Part shown: piece after piece, positions 25,757 to 36,739 of the stretch
How the letters are laid out: each line of letters opens with the position of its first letter
Numbering within the stretch: position 1 is the stretch's first letter
NCBI GenBank assembly: GCA_016709305.1
Contig: JADJNA010000009.1
Location: 1 to 64,000, forward strand
Direction of reading: 5' to 3'
From: Candidatus Villigracilis saccharophilus
Lineage (GTDB): Bacteria > Chloroflexota > Anaerolineae > Anaerolineales > Villigracilaceae
Length of the DNA: 64,000 nt
The notes under the pieces: generated by a model
What the model was told of the DNA's origin: nothing
The model's input: only the letters and a program-made list of their open reading frames with translations
The model's database searches: none
Made by a program: the position numbers and the translations under genes

Positions 25757-28700
25757 TTTCTGAGGCAGGGCAGTAATGGTAACGCTATCTGTAATTTGAT
25801 AAACGTTGATCGCATCAAGCGGGTCATACCAGCGCTCTGTTGATGTTTCATTGAATGCAGACAGTTGAACAGGCAGGCCAGCCTCGCCCATATCAATCGG
25901 CAGGGAAGTCCATGCAACGGATGCCATATTCTCCACACCTTCCTTTCCTCCATCAAAACGGGCAAAAAATGCGATTGTGGCTGTCTCACCGAGCGGGAAG
26001 TTATCCCAGCCAAACGTAAGCGCATCCCTGTCCAGAATATTACATGGATCAGGCTGGTCACTCGGGGTATATCCGGAATACACAATCGGTGTGCATGCAA
26101 TATAGACAAGCCCATCCGGCAACACATCGGTCACCACAACATCAAAGGCATCCCCGGAACTATTCGGGGTGTGGGAAATAACCAGTTTAAACTCAACAAA
26201 CGAATTAGTGGTTACAACTGTCTGAACAGCTGATTTCTCAATTGTCAGATCAGGTTCAACGATGAGCACGTCTGGGGCGCTCGCTGTGAGCGAACCGCTG
26301 GTCCAGGCTATCGTGGCACTATTATTCAACTCATCATTCTCTTGATTTTCAATCACATCAAGGACAATGGCTCGATATTGAATAACCAACTGCGAGTCAG
26401 TAGCAGGCGCCGTTATATTGCCGATATTAAATTGAATTTGACGGCCCGGGTTCGCAGGGTTGGACACAGGGTCAGCGGGATCGGTGATGCTGGAAACCGC
26501 TGGGGGACAAATTGAGCTTTTTATATCCGTCCCAGACAGGACGGCAGATACACAACCCACAAAAGCAAGTCCTTTATCCATTCGATCGGTGATAACCACA
26601 TTCGCAAGCGTCATGTTCCTTGAGAGATTCATTGTCACCTGATAGGTGATAATTTCTCCGATTGCCACATTTTCTCCACTGGTAAACATTTCACTTGTAC
26701 CAACAATGAACTTGGAAAAATCTGTCGTGACAACATTTACCGTGGCAGTATCCGTATCCTGAACAGAGGTTGTCCCAAATGTTCCGCTGACCGTTGCGAT
26801 ATTTGTAGTCGTGGTAGTTAACACGCTTGAACATGTGTAATTCCACCACTCAGCCGGTTCAAGAATATTATTCGAATTGGCATCCCCGCTCACATAGGAT
26901 ACGGGCGAGCATTTATCATCCGCCACTACAATGGAATTGAGTGATATATTCCCGGGATTGGTTACAACATATGAATATGTCACCGTGGCGCCACTGTTGA
27001 TCACAGTTGCGCTGGGGGTCTTAACAATGTTTATCGCAGGCGCCTGCGCGGCAATCACAGTCTCGCTGTCGGTTGGCGATGTAACAATACCATTGCTCAC
27101 AGATGCAATATTGGTGACTGAACCATAATTAATATCAGCCTGTGTGATCGTGTAACTCGCAGTGCAGGTAATGACTGCTCCGGGAGATAACGCAATAGCC
27201 GCCGGACAACTCTCGTCAGTTGTCTTGTCATCGCTCACTGTAAACGGTCCTGCCAGACTGACGTTGCCCGTATTCGTTACCACATAACTGTAGTTGATCA
27301 CAGTTCCAACGGCATTGTATGCGACCGGCTGCGCGGTCTTGACAATGCTCAGCGAAGGGCTCTGGATGGCAGTCACAGTCTCGCTGTCGGTCGGTGAGGT
27401 TGCAATCCCGTTGCTCACAGAAGCGCTATTCGTAACTGACCCATTATCCAGATCAATTTGTGTGATCGTGTAACTAGCCGAGCAGGTGATGGTTCCACCC
27501 GGTAACAATGAACCTGTTATTGGGCAATTTTCATCTGATGACTTATCGTCGTTGACTGTGAACGGTCCTGCCAGGCTGACATTGCCGATGTTTGTCACCA
27601 CATAATCGTAGTTGATTACATCACCCACCGCATTATATGTTACCGGATTTGCCGTTTTCACAATACTCAAAGCAGGGATTTGTACGATCGGGATATTAAG
27701 AGTATCCAGCGCATCCGGCGATTCATTCGAGCTGGCAGTGACATTATTCGTCAGACTGCCGCTCAAGGCGGTCGGCGATCCGTTCGCGTCCAACTCAGCC
27801 TGCGTGAAGTCATGCGCGGCGGTGCAGGTTGTCGTCGCTGCCGGTGCCAGGGTTGTGACAGGACAGATCACACCTGCCGCCGTATCGTTGTCGTCCACCA
27901 GAACGATATTCGTCAACGTCACATTCCCAGTGTTCCTCACCAGATAATTGTAGCCAACAACTCCAGTTACGCTCAAACTGGTGTTCAGAGAACTCTTTTC
28001 GACAGTCATCAATGGTTTCTGTGCGATCGGAATGCTCAAGGTGTCAGTCGCATCCGGCGCTTCGTTCGAACTGGCTATCACGATATTATCCAACGTGCCG
28101 CCTGCATCCAGCTCCGCCTGCGTGAAGGTGTGGGTCGCGGAACATGTCATCGTGTCCGTCGGAATCAACGTTGCAGCGGGACAGGTCATATCGTTATTAT
28201 CGTTATTGTCAGTCAGACTAATTCCTGTCAACGTCACGTTCCCGATATTCGTCACTACGTAACTGTATGGCACTGTTACCGGCACGGTTAATTCCGTACT
28301 GGTTGAACTCTTCAACACCGTCAATGCCGGGTTCTGGATGGCAGTCACAGTCTCGCTGTCGGTCGCCGAGGTTGCGACACCATTGCTCACAGAAGCGATG
28401 TTCGTGACCGAGCCATTATCCAGGTCGGTCTGTATGATCGTATAGCTCGCTGTACAGGTGATGGTTCCGTTTGGCAGCAAAGCGGCAGTCACAGGACAAC
28501 TCTCGTCAACGGCCTTGTCATCACTTATCGTGAATGCCCCCGCCAGTGTAATATTGCCTGTATTCGTCACCAGGTAGCTGTAGCTGATCACATCACCCAC
28601 CGCACTGTATGTGACGGGGTTTGCTGTTTTCACAATGCTTAGTGATGGGCTCTGTATGGCAGTCACAGTTTCGCTATCGGTTAGCGAGATTGCGACACCA

Positions 28701-31700
28701 TTGCTCACAGAAGCGATGTTCGTGACCGAGCCATTATCCAGGTCGGTCTGTGTGATCGTGTAACTCGCTGTACAAGTGATGGTTCCGTTTGGCAGCAAAG
28801 CGGCAGCCATAGGACAGGTTTCGTCTGCTGCTTTGTCGTCATTAACCGTGAACGGTCCGCTCAGTGTGACGTTGCCTGTGTTGGTCACCAGATAACTGTA
28901 GCTGATCACATCGCCCACCGCACTGTAGGTTAACGGGCTGGCCGTTTTGACGATACTCAATGCGGGAGCTTGTATGATCGGGATATTAAGAGTATCCAGC
29001 GCATCCGGCGATTCGTTTGAACTGGCAGTAACGTTGTTTGTCAGGTTGCCGCTCGCAGCGATTGGCGACCCGTTGGCATCCAACTCTGCCTGTGTGAAGG
29101 TGTGCGAGGCGGTACAGGTCGTGGCTTCCGCCGGCACCAGCGTTGTGACCAGGCAGCTTATATCATTATTATCGTTGTCGTCCACCAGGGTGATATTCGT
29201 CAATGTCATATTCCCTGTGTTCGTTACCAGATAGCTATAGTTCACCATGCGCGGCGCAGACAGACTGATAGTCGTGGAACTTTTCACCACTGTCATCAGT
29301 GGGTTCTGTATTGCGCTGACGGTTTCGCTGTCAGCCGGCGATGTGATGGTGCCGTTACTCACAGATGCGATGTTCGTGACAAAGCCATTATCCATGTCAG
29401 TCTGAGTAATCGTATAGCTCGCTATGCAGGTGATGGTTCCGCTCGGAGGCAATGCAACAGTTGCGGGACAACTCTCATCTGCCGCCTTGTCATCGCTCAC
29501 CGTGAACGGTCCACTCAGCGTAATATTGCCTGTGTTGGTCACCAGGTAACTGTAGCTGATCACATCTCCAGCAAGAGAGTATGTAATCGGCGAAGCAGTC
29601 TTGACAATGCTTAGCGCCGGTCCCTGCGCAGCAGTCACAGTTTCTGTGTCGGTCGGTGATGTAGCGACACCATTGCTCACAGAAGCGATATTCGTGACCG
29701 AACCATTATCCAGGTCAGGCTGGGTGATCGTATAGGTTGCTGTACAGGTGATGGTTCCGGTTGGCGGCAGAGCGACGGTCACAGGACAGCTCTCGTCAGC
29801 GGCCTTGTCATCACTTACCATGAATGGCCCCGCCAGCGTGATATTGCCTGTGTTGGTCACCAGGTAACTATAGCTGATCACATTTCCAATAACATTGTAT
29901 GTGATTGGAAATGCGGTTTTGACAATGCTCAGTGAGGGACTCTGTATTGCTGTCACAGTCTCAGTATCGGTCGCGGATGTCACCGTGCCGTTACTCACAG
30001 AGGCGATGTTCGTGACGAAGCCATTATCCAGATCGGTCTGAGTGATCGTATAGCTCGCTGTGCAGGTGATGGTTCCGCTCGGAGGTAATGTAACAGTTGC
30101 GGGACAACTCTCATCTGCTGCCTTGTCATCGCTCACCGTGAACGGTCCACTCAGCGTGATATTGCCTGTGTTCGTCACCAGGTAGCTGTAGCTGATCACA
30201 TCACCCACAGTAGAGTATGTGATCGGGAGCGCAGTCTTAACGATGCCTAATGAAGGACTCTGTACGGCTGTGACAGTTTCAGTGTCGGTCGCGGATGTTA
30301 CTGTACCGTTGCTCACAGTTGCGATATTCGTGACGGAACCATTGTCCATATCGGTCTGAGTGATCGTATAACTCGCTGTGCAGGTGATGGTTCCGTTTGG
30401 TACCAGCGCAGCAGTCGCAGGGCAGTCCTCATCGGCTGCCTTGTCATCACTGACAGTGAATGGACCTGTCAGTGTAATATTGCCTGTATTCGTCACCAGG
30501 TAACTATAGCTGATCACATCGCCAGCAATATTGTATGTAGTTGGCAAAGCCGTCTTGACAATCCCTAAAGCAGAGTTCTGAGTTATCGGAATGCTCAAGG
30601 TGTCAGTCGCATCCGGCGCTTCGGTCGAGCTGGCGGTGACATTATTCGTCAGGCTGCCGCTCAGGGCGGTCGGGGATCCGTTCGCGTCCAACTCAGCCTG
30701 CGTGAAGGTATGCGAGGCGCTACAGGTTGTCGTCGCTGTTGGTGCCAGGGTTGTGACAGGACAGCTCACTCCCGCGGCCGTATCGTTGTCGTCCACCAGA
30801 ACGATATTCGTCAAGGTCACATTCCCTGTGTTCGTCACCAGATAACTGTAGTTCACCGTCCCCGGCGCGGACAGCCCGACTGTCACGGAACTCTTCGCCA
30901 CTGTCATCGACGGACTTTGTGTGATCGGAATGCTCAAGCTGTCAGTCGCATCCGCCGCTTCGGTCGAGCTGGCGGTGACATTATTCGTCAGACTGCCGCT
31001 CAGGGCGGTCGGGGATCCGTTCGCGTCCAACTCAGCCTGCGTGAAGGTATGCGAGGCGCTACAGGTTGTCGTCGCTGCCGGTGCCAGGGTTGTGACAGGA
31101 CAGCTCACTCCCGCGGCCGTATCGTTGTCGTCCACCAGAACGATATTCGTCAACGTCACATTCCCGGTGTTCGTCACCAGGTAACTGTAGTTCACCGTCC
31201 CCGGCGCGGACAGCCCGACTGTCACGGAACTCTTCGCCACTGTCATTGACGGACTTTGTGTGATCGGGATACTCAAGGTGTCAGTCGCATCCGGCGCTTC
31301 GGTCGAGCTGGCGGTGACATTATTTGTCAGACTGGCACTCAAGGCGGTCGGCGATCCGTTCGCATCCAACTCAGCCTGCGTGAAGGTATGCGAGGCGCTA
31401 CAGGTTGTCGTCGCTGCCGGTGCCAGGGTTGTGACAGGACAGCTCACTCCCGCGGCCGTATCGTTATCATCCACCAGAACGATATTCGTCAACGTCACAT
31501 TCCCGGTGTTCGTCACCAGATAACTGTAGTTCACCGTCCCCGGCGCGGACAGCCCGACTGTCACGGAACTCTTCGCCACTGTCATTGACGGACTTTGTGT
31601 GATCGGGATACTCAAGGTGTCAGTCGCATCCGGCGCTTCGGTCGAGCTGGCGGTGACATTATTCGTCAGGCTGCCGCTCAGGGCGGTCGGCGATCCGTTC

Positions 31701-34700
31701 GCGTCCAACTCGGCCTGCGTAAAGTTATGCGAGGCGGTGCAGGTTGCCGTCGCTGCCGGTGCCAGGGTTGTGACAGGACAGCTCACTCCCGCGGCCGTAT
31801 CGTTATCATCCACCAGAACGATATTCGTCAACGTCACATTCCCGGTGTTCGTCACCAGGTAACTGTAGTTCACCGTCCCCGGCGCGGACAGCCCGACTGT
31901 CACGGAACTCTTCGCCACTGTCATTGACGGACTTTGTGTGATCGGAATGCTCAAGGTGTCAGTCGCATCCGGCGCTTCGGTCGAGCTGGCGGTGACATTA
32001 TTTGTCAGACTGGCACTCAGGGCGGTCGGGGATCCGTTCGCGTCCAACTCAGCCTGCGTGAAGGTATGCGAGGCGGTGCAGGTTGTCGTCGCAGCCGGTG
32101 CCAGGGTTGTGACAGGACAACTCACTCCTGCCGCCGTATCGTTATCATCCACCAGAACGATATTCGTCAACGTCACATTCCCGGTGTTCGTCACCAGGTA
32201 ACTGTAGTTCACCGTCCCCGGCGCGGACAGCCCGACTGTCACGGAACTCTTCGCCACTGTCATTAATGGATTCTGTATCGCAGTTACAGTTTCACTATCG
32301 GTCAGGGATGTCACCGTGCTGTTGCTCACCGCATCCTCGGCGCTAGCCGAAGCTGTATTGATAACCGAGCCGTCATCCAGATCGATCTGCGTGATCGTGT
32401 AGCTGGAAGTACAGGTAATGCTTACACCCGGCGCAAGGCTCGCGGTTACCGGGCAATTTTCATTTATGGTTTTGTCATCGGCAACTGTGAAAGGCGCGTA
32501 CAGTATCACATTTCCGCTGTTAGTTACCAGATAACTATAGCTAATGACATTGCCCACCGCGTTGTACGTCAATGGGCTGGCCGTCTTGACGATGCTTAAG
32601 GCAGGCGCAGCAGCATACATGGCAGCATCGATCGTGTTATTGGTCTCGCCGCCAGTCAGCGTCACAGCAGCTGTTTGACCGGTGACAATATCCGCGTTGC
32701 TGTCTTTGGCCACATCAGCGCCGGTATTCTTGGGACTAAATACATATCCATTGGGCAGTGTAAAGATGACATAGTAGTCGCCTGCCAGGAGGCTTGTAAA
32801 TTTATAAATGCCGCTGGCATTGGTGGTGGCTGTCTCTACGAATTGGTCCGCGCCGGTATATAAGTCAACCTGAACTGCATTGACCCCGGTTTCGCCCGCA
32901 TCCTGAATGCCGTTGTAATTCGTATCGTTCCAAACAAAATCACCAAGAGTTGCAGGCTGGAAGAAACCAAAGTCAAGCGTCATATTGGCATGATCATCAG
33001 GCTGAACACCCTGTCCAGCCGGGGCATCACTTTCATTGATAGGTTCCGTAGCACCGATCGGACCAAGCAGAATGGCCTTGGAGATGACATCGGAGCCGAC
33101 CAGCATGCCATTATCGTCCAGTTGGTTGGCATCATCAGGGTCACTCGAATCTGTTTCCGATGTGATCCCGGATGAATTCATATGTGTCAATGAAGACCAG
33201 TAGCCAGTGAGCGGTCCGCTAAAATTACTGGATGGGATAACGACAACATATTCTCCCGGGAAGAGGTTATCAAACAGATAATAACCTGTGCCATCTGTGG
33301 TGACCTGATCCAGCACGAGGCCGGTCGGCTGACCCAGACCATTTGCGGCGAATAATTGAACGGTCACGCCGGAAGCGCCTATTTCACCACCATTCATAGC
33401 ACCGTTATTATCACTGTCCAACCATACCCGGTTTCCGACCGAGTAACGACTTGCAAAACCAAAATCAAGCGTGAGATTTGTAGTGGTGCCGCTAATATTC
33501 GAGACGGTACTGTTTGTTTTTATTCCAGTTGATCCTGGAGCGCTATCCACAGGGTTGGAAGCAACCACCCCGGCCGTTTCCCGATCATTATCCCCATTAT
33601 CATTATTATCGGTATTGGTATTGGGATCGTTATTGTCAGCCTGATCGAATGTATCGAGGGTGCTGATCATGCCTGTCGTTTCGGAAACCTTGACGACATA
33701 ATTTCCATCGGGCAGACCTGAGAATAGGTAATCTCCGCCAACACCGCTAAGAACGGCAGCTGCAATCTCTGTCAACCCGTCTGCGGAATATAGGCGCACT
33801 GTATTGCCGGATATCAAACCATCATCTGCCAGCACATACCTGCCGTCAACAACCGTTCCGCCTTCAGTCCAGAGCAATCCACCGATCTCAGTCTGATAAA
33901 AACCAAAGTCAACTGTCATGTTGGCACGATTATCAGGCTGCGCACCCTGCTCACCCAAAACGCCTGATTCGAGTTGTGCTGCAAGTTCGCCAGTCGGTTC
34001 AGTTGCGCCAAGCGTGATCGGCAGTGTGATCACAGCCCCGGTGATCGGGGCGGCAATTTGGCGCTTGCCGTTATCATCGGCATCCGTAGCTACAATATCA
34101 ACATCAATGGCCGCAGGTTCAGAGATACTTCCCGTATTATCCATGGATGTACCCGATGACCAATAGCCGACCAACTTTCCAATGCCGGTAAAGTTTGAAG
34201 ACGGGATGACGATCACATAGTCACCTGGCTCAAGATAATCGAACAGGTAGAAGCCAGCCGCATTGGTGGTATCAGAAGCAAGAACAGTGGTGAAGTTCGT
34301 ATCACTGGCAGCAAACAATTGCACCAACACACCGCTCACTCCCACTTCAGATCCATTCATTGTGCCGCTATTATCGGTGTCAAACCAGACACGGTTACCG
34401 ATGGAATAGTAGGCAGTGACTCCTCCAGTATGGGAAGCCGGGTCGTTATAAGTATTGATGCCTCCGGACGATCCGTTTCTTTCGCCATTTGCCGCGCCAC
34501 TGATACCAGGTGTATCTGAACCAGTCCCGTTACCGGTCGTCCCGGTATTACCCGGCAATGAAGTAAATGTAAGCAAGGCATTATTGGTAACCGTGGCATT
34601 GCCCACAATAGCAGAAGCTGACGGAGGTGCATCCACCTTAACTTGATATGTGAAATCAGCTGTACCATCCAAAAGCAACGCGCAGGCCAGGTCACAGGTC

Positions 34701-36739
34701 CAAACGAGATCGGGCGCGCCAGTAGCGTCAGCGACCCAGCCGGCGGGAGCAGTGATCGAGAGAGGCACGTAGGTCAAACCGGACGGAATTCGATCAGCGA
34801 CACGCAAGTTGAAGGCGTCCGCAGCGCTGGCAAGCGGTGAAGTGATACTTAGCGTGTAGGTCACAGTATCGTTATACTTCCAGTTTGTGGAAGCATTGGC
34901 TGTCTTCCCCAATAAGAGAACAGGTTCGACCACCGCGGAGAAAACATGATTGGATGACACAGGCGTGCCGCCGCTGATCGAGCTGGTGAACAGGTTGTCA
35001 TGGATGGTTGAGTTGTGATTATTGGCATCGTTGTTGACCAATACATTAAAGTCGACAACGATCTTTTCCACATCCAAATTGGAAACATCCGCATCATTAT
35101 TAATAAAATCACCAAGCGCAAAGGTCACATCCTGGCCATTCACCGTGATATGCCCGATCGGAAGATCAAAGGTCGGAGGCACTGCGCCATTCCGCGCGCC
35201 ATTCAGGTCAGCCGGCACTGTCATTGGGATCGTGGAAATGATCGAAATCTTGGGATTACCCAGATAACTCAACCCAAGCGGCAGCGCATCTGCCAAAATT
35301 AAACTCGTTGAGGTTCCTTCGGGTATAACAACTTCCATGCGATAACGCAGGATTTCACCAATTGCCAAAACGCGCGCCTGATCTGTATTGTTGGAACCAT
35401 CCCCCGTCTCGAGCGTATGAGCTTCAGAGGTGCTAACGATCGATTTCACCGGGATCAGGTTGGCGGCGTATTTCGTGGCTGTGGCGCTGTTATTGTAATC
35501 ATTGACCAGACCTGAACCATCGCGTTCGCCGTCAACAGCACCCGGATTATTATCACCAGACTGCGAACTCCAATCAATATCGGCAGTATTCACAATTTGT
35601 TGGTTGGGAACAAGCGCCGCGGTGAGGATCGCTTTATAGGTAACGATGGCTGTTGTTCCAATTGGAATATCACTAATGGCAATCGTGACCGTATTAGTTC
35701 CATCATTGGATGTATTGATCACCGTCGCAGCGCCTGTACCGGAAACTGATACGGTTCCAATTTGCAGGTCAGCATAAATTGGCAGAATATCGTTCAAATT
35801 GACGTTGTAAGCTGTAGCGGTACTGTCCGGCAGTGTTCCATTCGTATCGTGGGCGATCGTGACCGTGTAGGTGATCTCATCCCCGGCAACCGGATTCACC
35901 GCGACAGATGCGGCAGTTTTTCCGACCGTCAAGATCGGTTCAGTGATCGTGGATGTCGCACTGCTGTTCAGTGATTGAGTGGCGCCTGCAATATTGGTAT
36001 AGCTTAAAGTCGCCGTATTTGCCTTGACTGTGTAATTCTGGTTACCCACGACATTGGCAACGATCGCGTCATATTTGATTGTGAATGGACTGGCGCTAAT
36101 CACTGCGCTGCCAAAATCCCAGGTAAGCTTGCCAGACGCAGACCCGTCAACCGGAACTGTCGTGGAAAAAGTAGCGGCACTCACCCCGGCACTGACCACC
36201 TGGCTGCCTGTCACATAAATAAATCCAGCTGGCAGAGAATCTTCCACCTTGGCATTTTGCAGGGTTCCCAATGGACTGGTGATCGTCAACGTGAAGGATA
36301 TTTTCTGACCGATCACAGTCTGTACCACACCACCATCATCCTTTGTAATGGCTGGCGCACCCGTCGTAAATGTCGCTGTCGCTGTGTCCTGCGTTCCGTC
36401 CACGTTCGCGCGGCTAACCACATCTGCGTAGACACGTTCACCTGCATTGGCTGTACCATCCTGTGAGGTCCAATCCGCATCAATGCTATTGACATGATTG
36501 CCGTCCAGATGCAAAGTAGATTGGGCAACGCCGGTATAGACACACTCAATATACGAGTCTGTCGCGGTGGCAGGAATATCCCAGCTGCCGGGTATGTCAC
36601 TATCAAACGGAACACTCACGATGCCGGCTGCCGGCTGTGTAAACCCGATCGGGGATGTGGCCGCCCCGTTGAAGTAGTTACAACTCGTGATCGAACCAAA
36701 GACCACACCCTGCGCCATCGTGTCCCAGGCTGTCATCAT
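25244..36739 (-). CDS. Giant DUF11-repeat surface protein, C-terminal half with LPETGF and sortase domain
   Basis: This 3,831-codon frame is in the same frame as 37055-47797 and is almost surely its continuation (see 36735-37090). From N to C: DUF11/D2-type repeats; four SdrD-B-like beta-sandwich domains at about 34410-32600 (IGNRVWFDTDNSG, VGNRVWLDSDNNG, LGDFVWNDTNYNG); five near-identical 113-aa repeats at 32277-30583; and many roughly 100-aa repeats (SIVKTA.P.TY...GDVISYSYLVTNTGN). At 25756 comes LPETGF, then a sortase domain to the end. The role is most likely a cell-surface adhesin or filament sheath component. About half the residues are Thr, Ser, Ala, Val or Asn by eye, typical of such stalks. 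Confidence 0.88.
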   Translation of the reverse strand: MMTAWDTMAQGVVFGSITSCNYFNGAATSPIGFTQPAAGIVSVPFDSDIPGSWDIPATATDSYIECVYTGVAQSTLHLDGNHVNSIDADWTSQDGTANAGERVYADVVSRANVDGTQDTATATFTTGAPAITKDDGGVVQTVIGQKISFTLTITSPLGTLQNAKVEDSLPAGFIYVTGSQVVSAGVSAATFSTTVPVDGSASGKLTWDFGSAVISASPFTIKYDAIVANVVGNQNYTVKANTATLSYTNIAGATQSLNSSATSTITEPILTVGKTAASVAVNPVAGDEITYTVTIAHDTNGTLPDSTATAYNVNLNDILPIYADLQIGTVSVSGTGAATVINTSNDGTNTVTIAISDIPIGTTAIVTYKAILTAALVPNQQIVNTADIDWSSQSGDNNPGAVDGERDGSGLVNDYNNSATATKYAANLIPVKSIVSTSEAHTLETGDGSNNTDQARVLAIGEILRYRMEVVIPEGTSTSLILADALPLGLSYLGNPKISIISTIPMTVPADLNGARNGAVPPTFDLPIGHITVNGQDVTFALGDFINNDADVSNLDVEKIVVDFNVLVNNDANNHNSTIHDNLFTSSISGGTPVSSNHVFSAVVEPVLLLGKTANASTNWKYNDTVTYTLSITSPLASAADAFNLRVADRIPSGLTYVPLSITAPAGWVADATGAPDLVWTCDLACALLLDGTADFTYQVKVDAPPSASAIVGNATVTNNALLTFTSLPGNTGTTGNGTGSDTPGISGAANGERNGSSGGINTYNDPASHTGGVTAYYSIGNRVWFDTDNSGTMNGSEVGVSGVLVQLFAASDTNFTTVLASDTTNAAGFYLFDYLEPGDYVIVIPSSNFTGIGKLVGYWSSGTSMDNTGSISEPAAIDVDIVATDADDNGKRQIAAPITGAVITLPITLGATEPTGELAAQLESGVLGEQGAQPDNRANMTVDFGFYQTEIGGLLWTEGGTVVDGRYVLADDGLISGNTVRLYSADGLTEIAAAVLSGVGGDYLFSGLPDGNYVVKVSETTGMISTLDTFDQADNNDPNTNTDNNDNGDNDRETAGVVASNPVDSAPGSTGIKTNSTVSNISGTTTNLTLDFGFASRYSVGNRVWLDSDNNGAMNGGEIGASGVTVQLFAANGLGQPTGLVLDQVTTDGTGYYLFDNLFPGEYVVVIPSSNFSGPLTGYWSSLTHMNSSGITSETDSSDPDDANQLDDNGMLVGSDVISKAILLGPIGATEPINESDAPAGQGVQPDDHANMTLDFGFFQPATLGDFVWNDTNYNGIQDAGETGVNAVQVDLYTGADQFVETATTNASGIYKFTSLLAGDYYVIFTLPNGYVFSPKNTGADVAKDSNADIVTGQTAAVTLTGGETNNTIDAAMYAAAPALSIVKTASPLTYNAVGNVISYSYLVTNSGNVILYAPFTVADDKTINENCPVTASLAPGVSITCTSSYTITQIDLDDGSVINTASASAEDAVSNSTVTSLTDSETVTAIQNPLMTVAKSSVTVGLSAPGTVNYSYLVTNTGNVTLTNIVLVDDNDTAAGVSCPVTTLAPAATTTCTASHTFTQAELDANGSPTALSASLTNNVTASSTEAPDATDTLSIPITQSPSMTVAKSSVTVGLSAPGTVNYSYLVTNTGNVTLTNIVLVDDNDTAAGVSCPVTTLAPAATATCTASHNFTQAELDANGSPTALSGSLTNNVTASSTEAPDATDTLSIPITQSPSMTVAKSSVTVGLSAPGTVNYSYLVTNTGNVTLTNIVLVDDNDTAAGVSCPVTTLAPAATTTCSASHTFTQAELDANGSPTALSASLTNNVTASSTEAPDATDTLSIPITQSPSMTVAKSSVTVGLSAPGTVNYSYLVTNTGNVTLTNIVLVDDNDTAAGVSCPVTTLAPAATTTCSASHTFTQAELDANGSPTALSGSLTNNVTASSTEAADATDSLSIPITQSPSMTVAKSSVTVGLSAPGTVNYSYLVTNTGNVTLTNIVLVDDNDTAAGVSCPVTTLAPTATTTCSASHTFTQAELDANGSPTALSGSLTNNVTASSTEAPDATDTLSIPITQNSALGIVKTALPTTYNIAGDVISYSYLVTNTGNITLTGPFTVSDDKAADEDCPATAALVPNGTITCTASYTITQTDMDNGSVTNIATVSNGTVTSATDTETVTAVQSPSLGIVKTALPITYSTVGDVISYSYLVTNTGNITLSGPFTVSDDKAADESCPATVTLPPSGTITCTASYTITQTDLDNGFVTNIASVSNGTVTSATDTETVTAIQSPSLSIVKTAFPITYNVIGNVISYSYLVTNTGNITLAGPFMVSDDKAADESCPVTVALPPTGTITCTATYTITQPDLDNGSVTNIASVSNGVATSPTDTETVTAAQGPALSIVKTASPITYSLAGDVISYSYLVTNTGNITLSGPFTVSDDKAADESCPATVALPPSGTITCIASYTITQTDMDNGFVTNIASVSNGTITSPADSETVSAIQNPLMTVVKSSTTISLSAPRMVNYSYLVTNTGNMTLTNITLVDDNDNNDISCLVTTLVPAEATTCTASHTFTQAELDANGSPIAASGNLTNNVTASSNESPDALDTLNIPIIQAPALSIVKTASPLTYSAVGDVISYSYLVTNTGNVTLSGPFTVNDDKAADETCPMAAALLPNGTITCTASYTITQTDLDNGSVTNIASVSNGVAISLTDSETVTAIQSPSLSIVKTANPVTYSAVGDVISYSYLVTNTGNITLAGAFTISDDKAVDESCPVTAALLPNGTITCTASYTIIQTDLDNGSVTNIASVSNGVATSATDSETVTAIQNPALTVLKSSTSTELTVPVTVPYSYVVTNIGNVTLTGISLTDNNDNNDMTCPAATLIPTDTMTCSATHTFTQAELDAGGTLDNIVIASSNEAPDATDTLSIPIAQKPLMTVEKSSLNTSLSVTGVVGYNYLVRNTGNVTLTNIVLVDDNDTAAGVICPVTTLAPAATTTCTAAHDFTQAELDANGSPTALSGSLTNNVTASSNESPDALDTLNIPIVQIPALSIVKTANPVTYNAVGDVINYDYVVTNIGNVSLAGPFTVNDDKSSDENCPITGSLLPGGTITCSASYTITQIDLDNGSVTNSASVSNGIATSPTDSETVTAIQSPSLSIVKTAQPVAYNAVGTVINYSYVVTNTGNVSLAGPFTVSDDKTTDESCPAAIALSPGAVITCTASYTITQADINYGSVTNIASVSNGIVTSPTDSETVIAAQAPAINIVKTPSATVINSGATVTYSYVVTNPGNISLNSIVVADDKCSPVSYVSGDANSNNILEPAEWWNYTCSSVLTTTTTNIATVSGTFGTTSVQDTDTATVNVVTTDFSKFIVGTSEMFTSGENVAIGEIITYQVTMNLSRNMTLANVVITDRMDKGLAFVGCVSAVLSGTDIKSSICPPAVSSITDPADPVSNPANPGRQIQFNIGNITAPATDSQLVIQYRAIVLDVIENQENDELNNSATIAWTSGSLTASAPDVLIVEPDLTIEKSAVQTVVTTNSFVEFKLVISHTPNSSGDAFDVVVTDVLPDGLVYIACTPIVYSGYTPSDQPDPCNILDRDALTFGWDNFPLGETATIAFFARFDGGKEGVENMASVAWTSLPIDMGEAGLPVQLSAFNETSTERWYDPLDAINVYQITDSVTITALPQKLPETGFAPNVITALSEQSLEKSYLATDLWVNIPRLGVNIPIVGVPMVGNDWDLSWLWNQAGWLNGTAFPGWQGNSALTGHVALPNGNAGPFAGLGKLKWGDKILVHSYGSVYTYEVRENRIVTPYNTSVLQHEETAWLTLITCKTYNEKTETYSNRIAVRAVLVKVDLEK
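30583..32277 (-). repeat. Five tandem 339-bp (113-aa) repeats in the giant gene
   Basis: Each unit encodes MTVAKSSVTVGLSAPGTVNY through to TLSIPITQSPS. Spacing is exactly 339 bp (anchors near 31252, 31591, 31930). The copies differ at only a few bases, silent changes included, so they arose by recent duplication or are kept alike by gene conversion. A less exact copy of the same module occurs around 27700-27960. Confidence 0.92.

Noticed and set aside
30583..32277. Regular direct repeats considered as a CRISPR array
   Set aside because: Units are 339 bp, fully coding and without short repeat/unique spacer structure.
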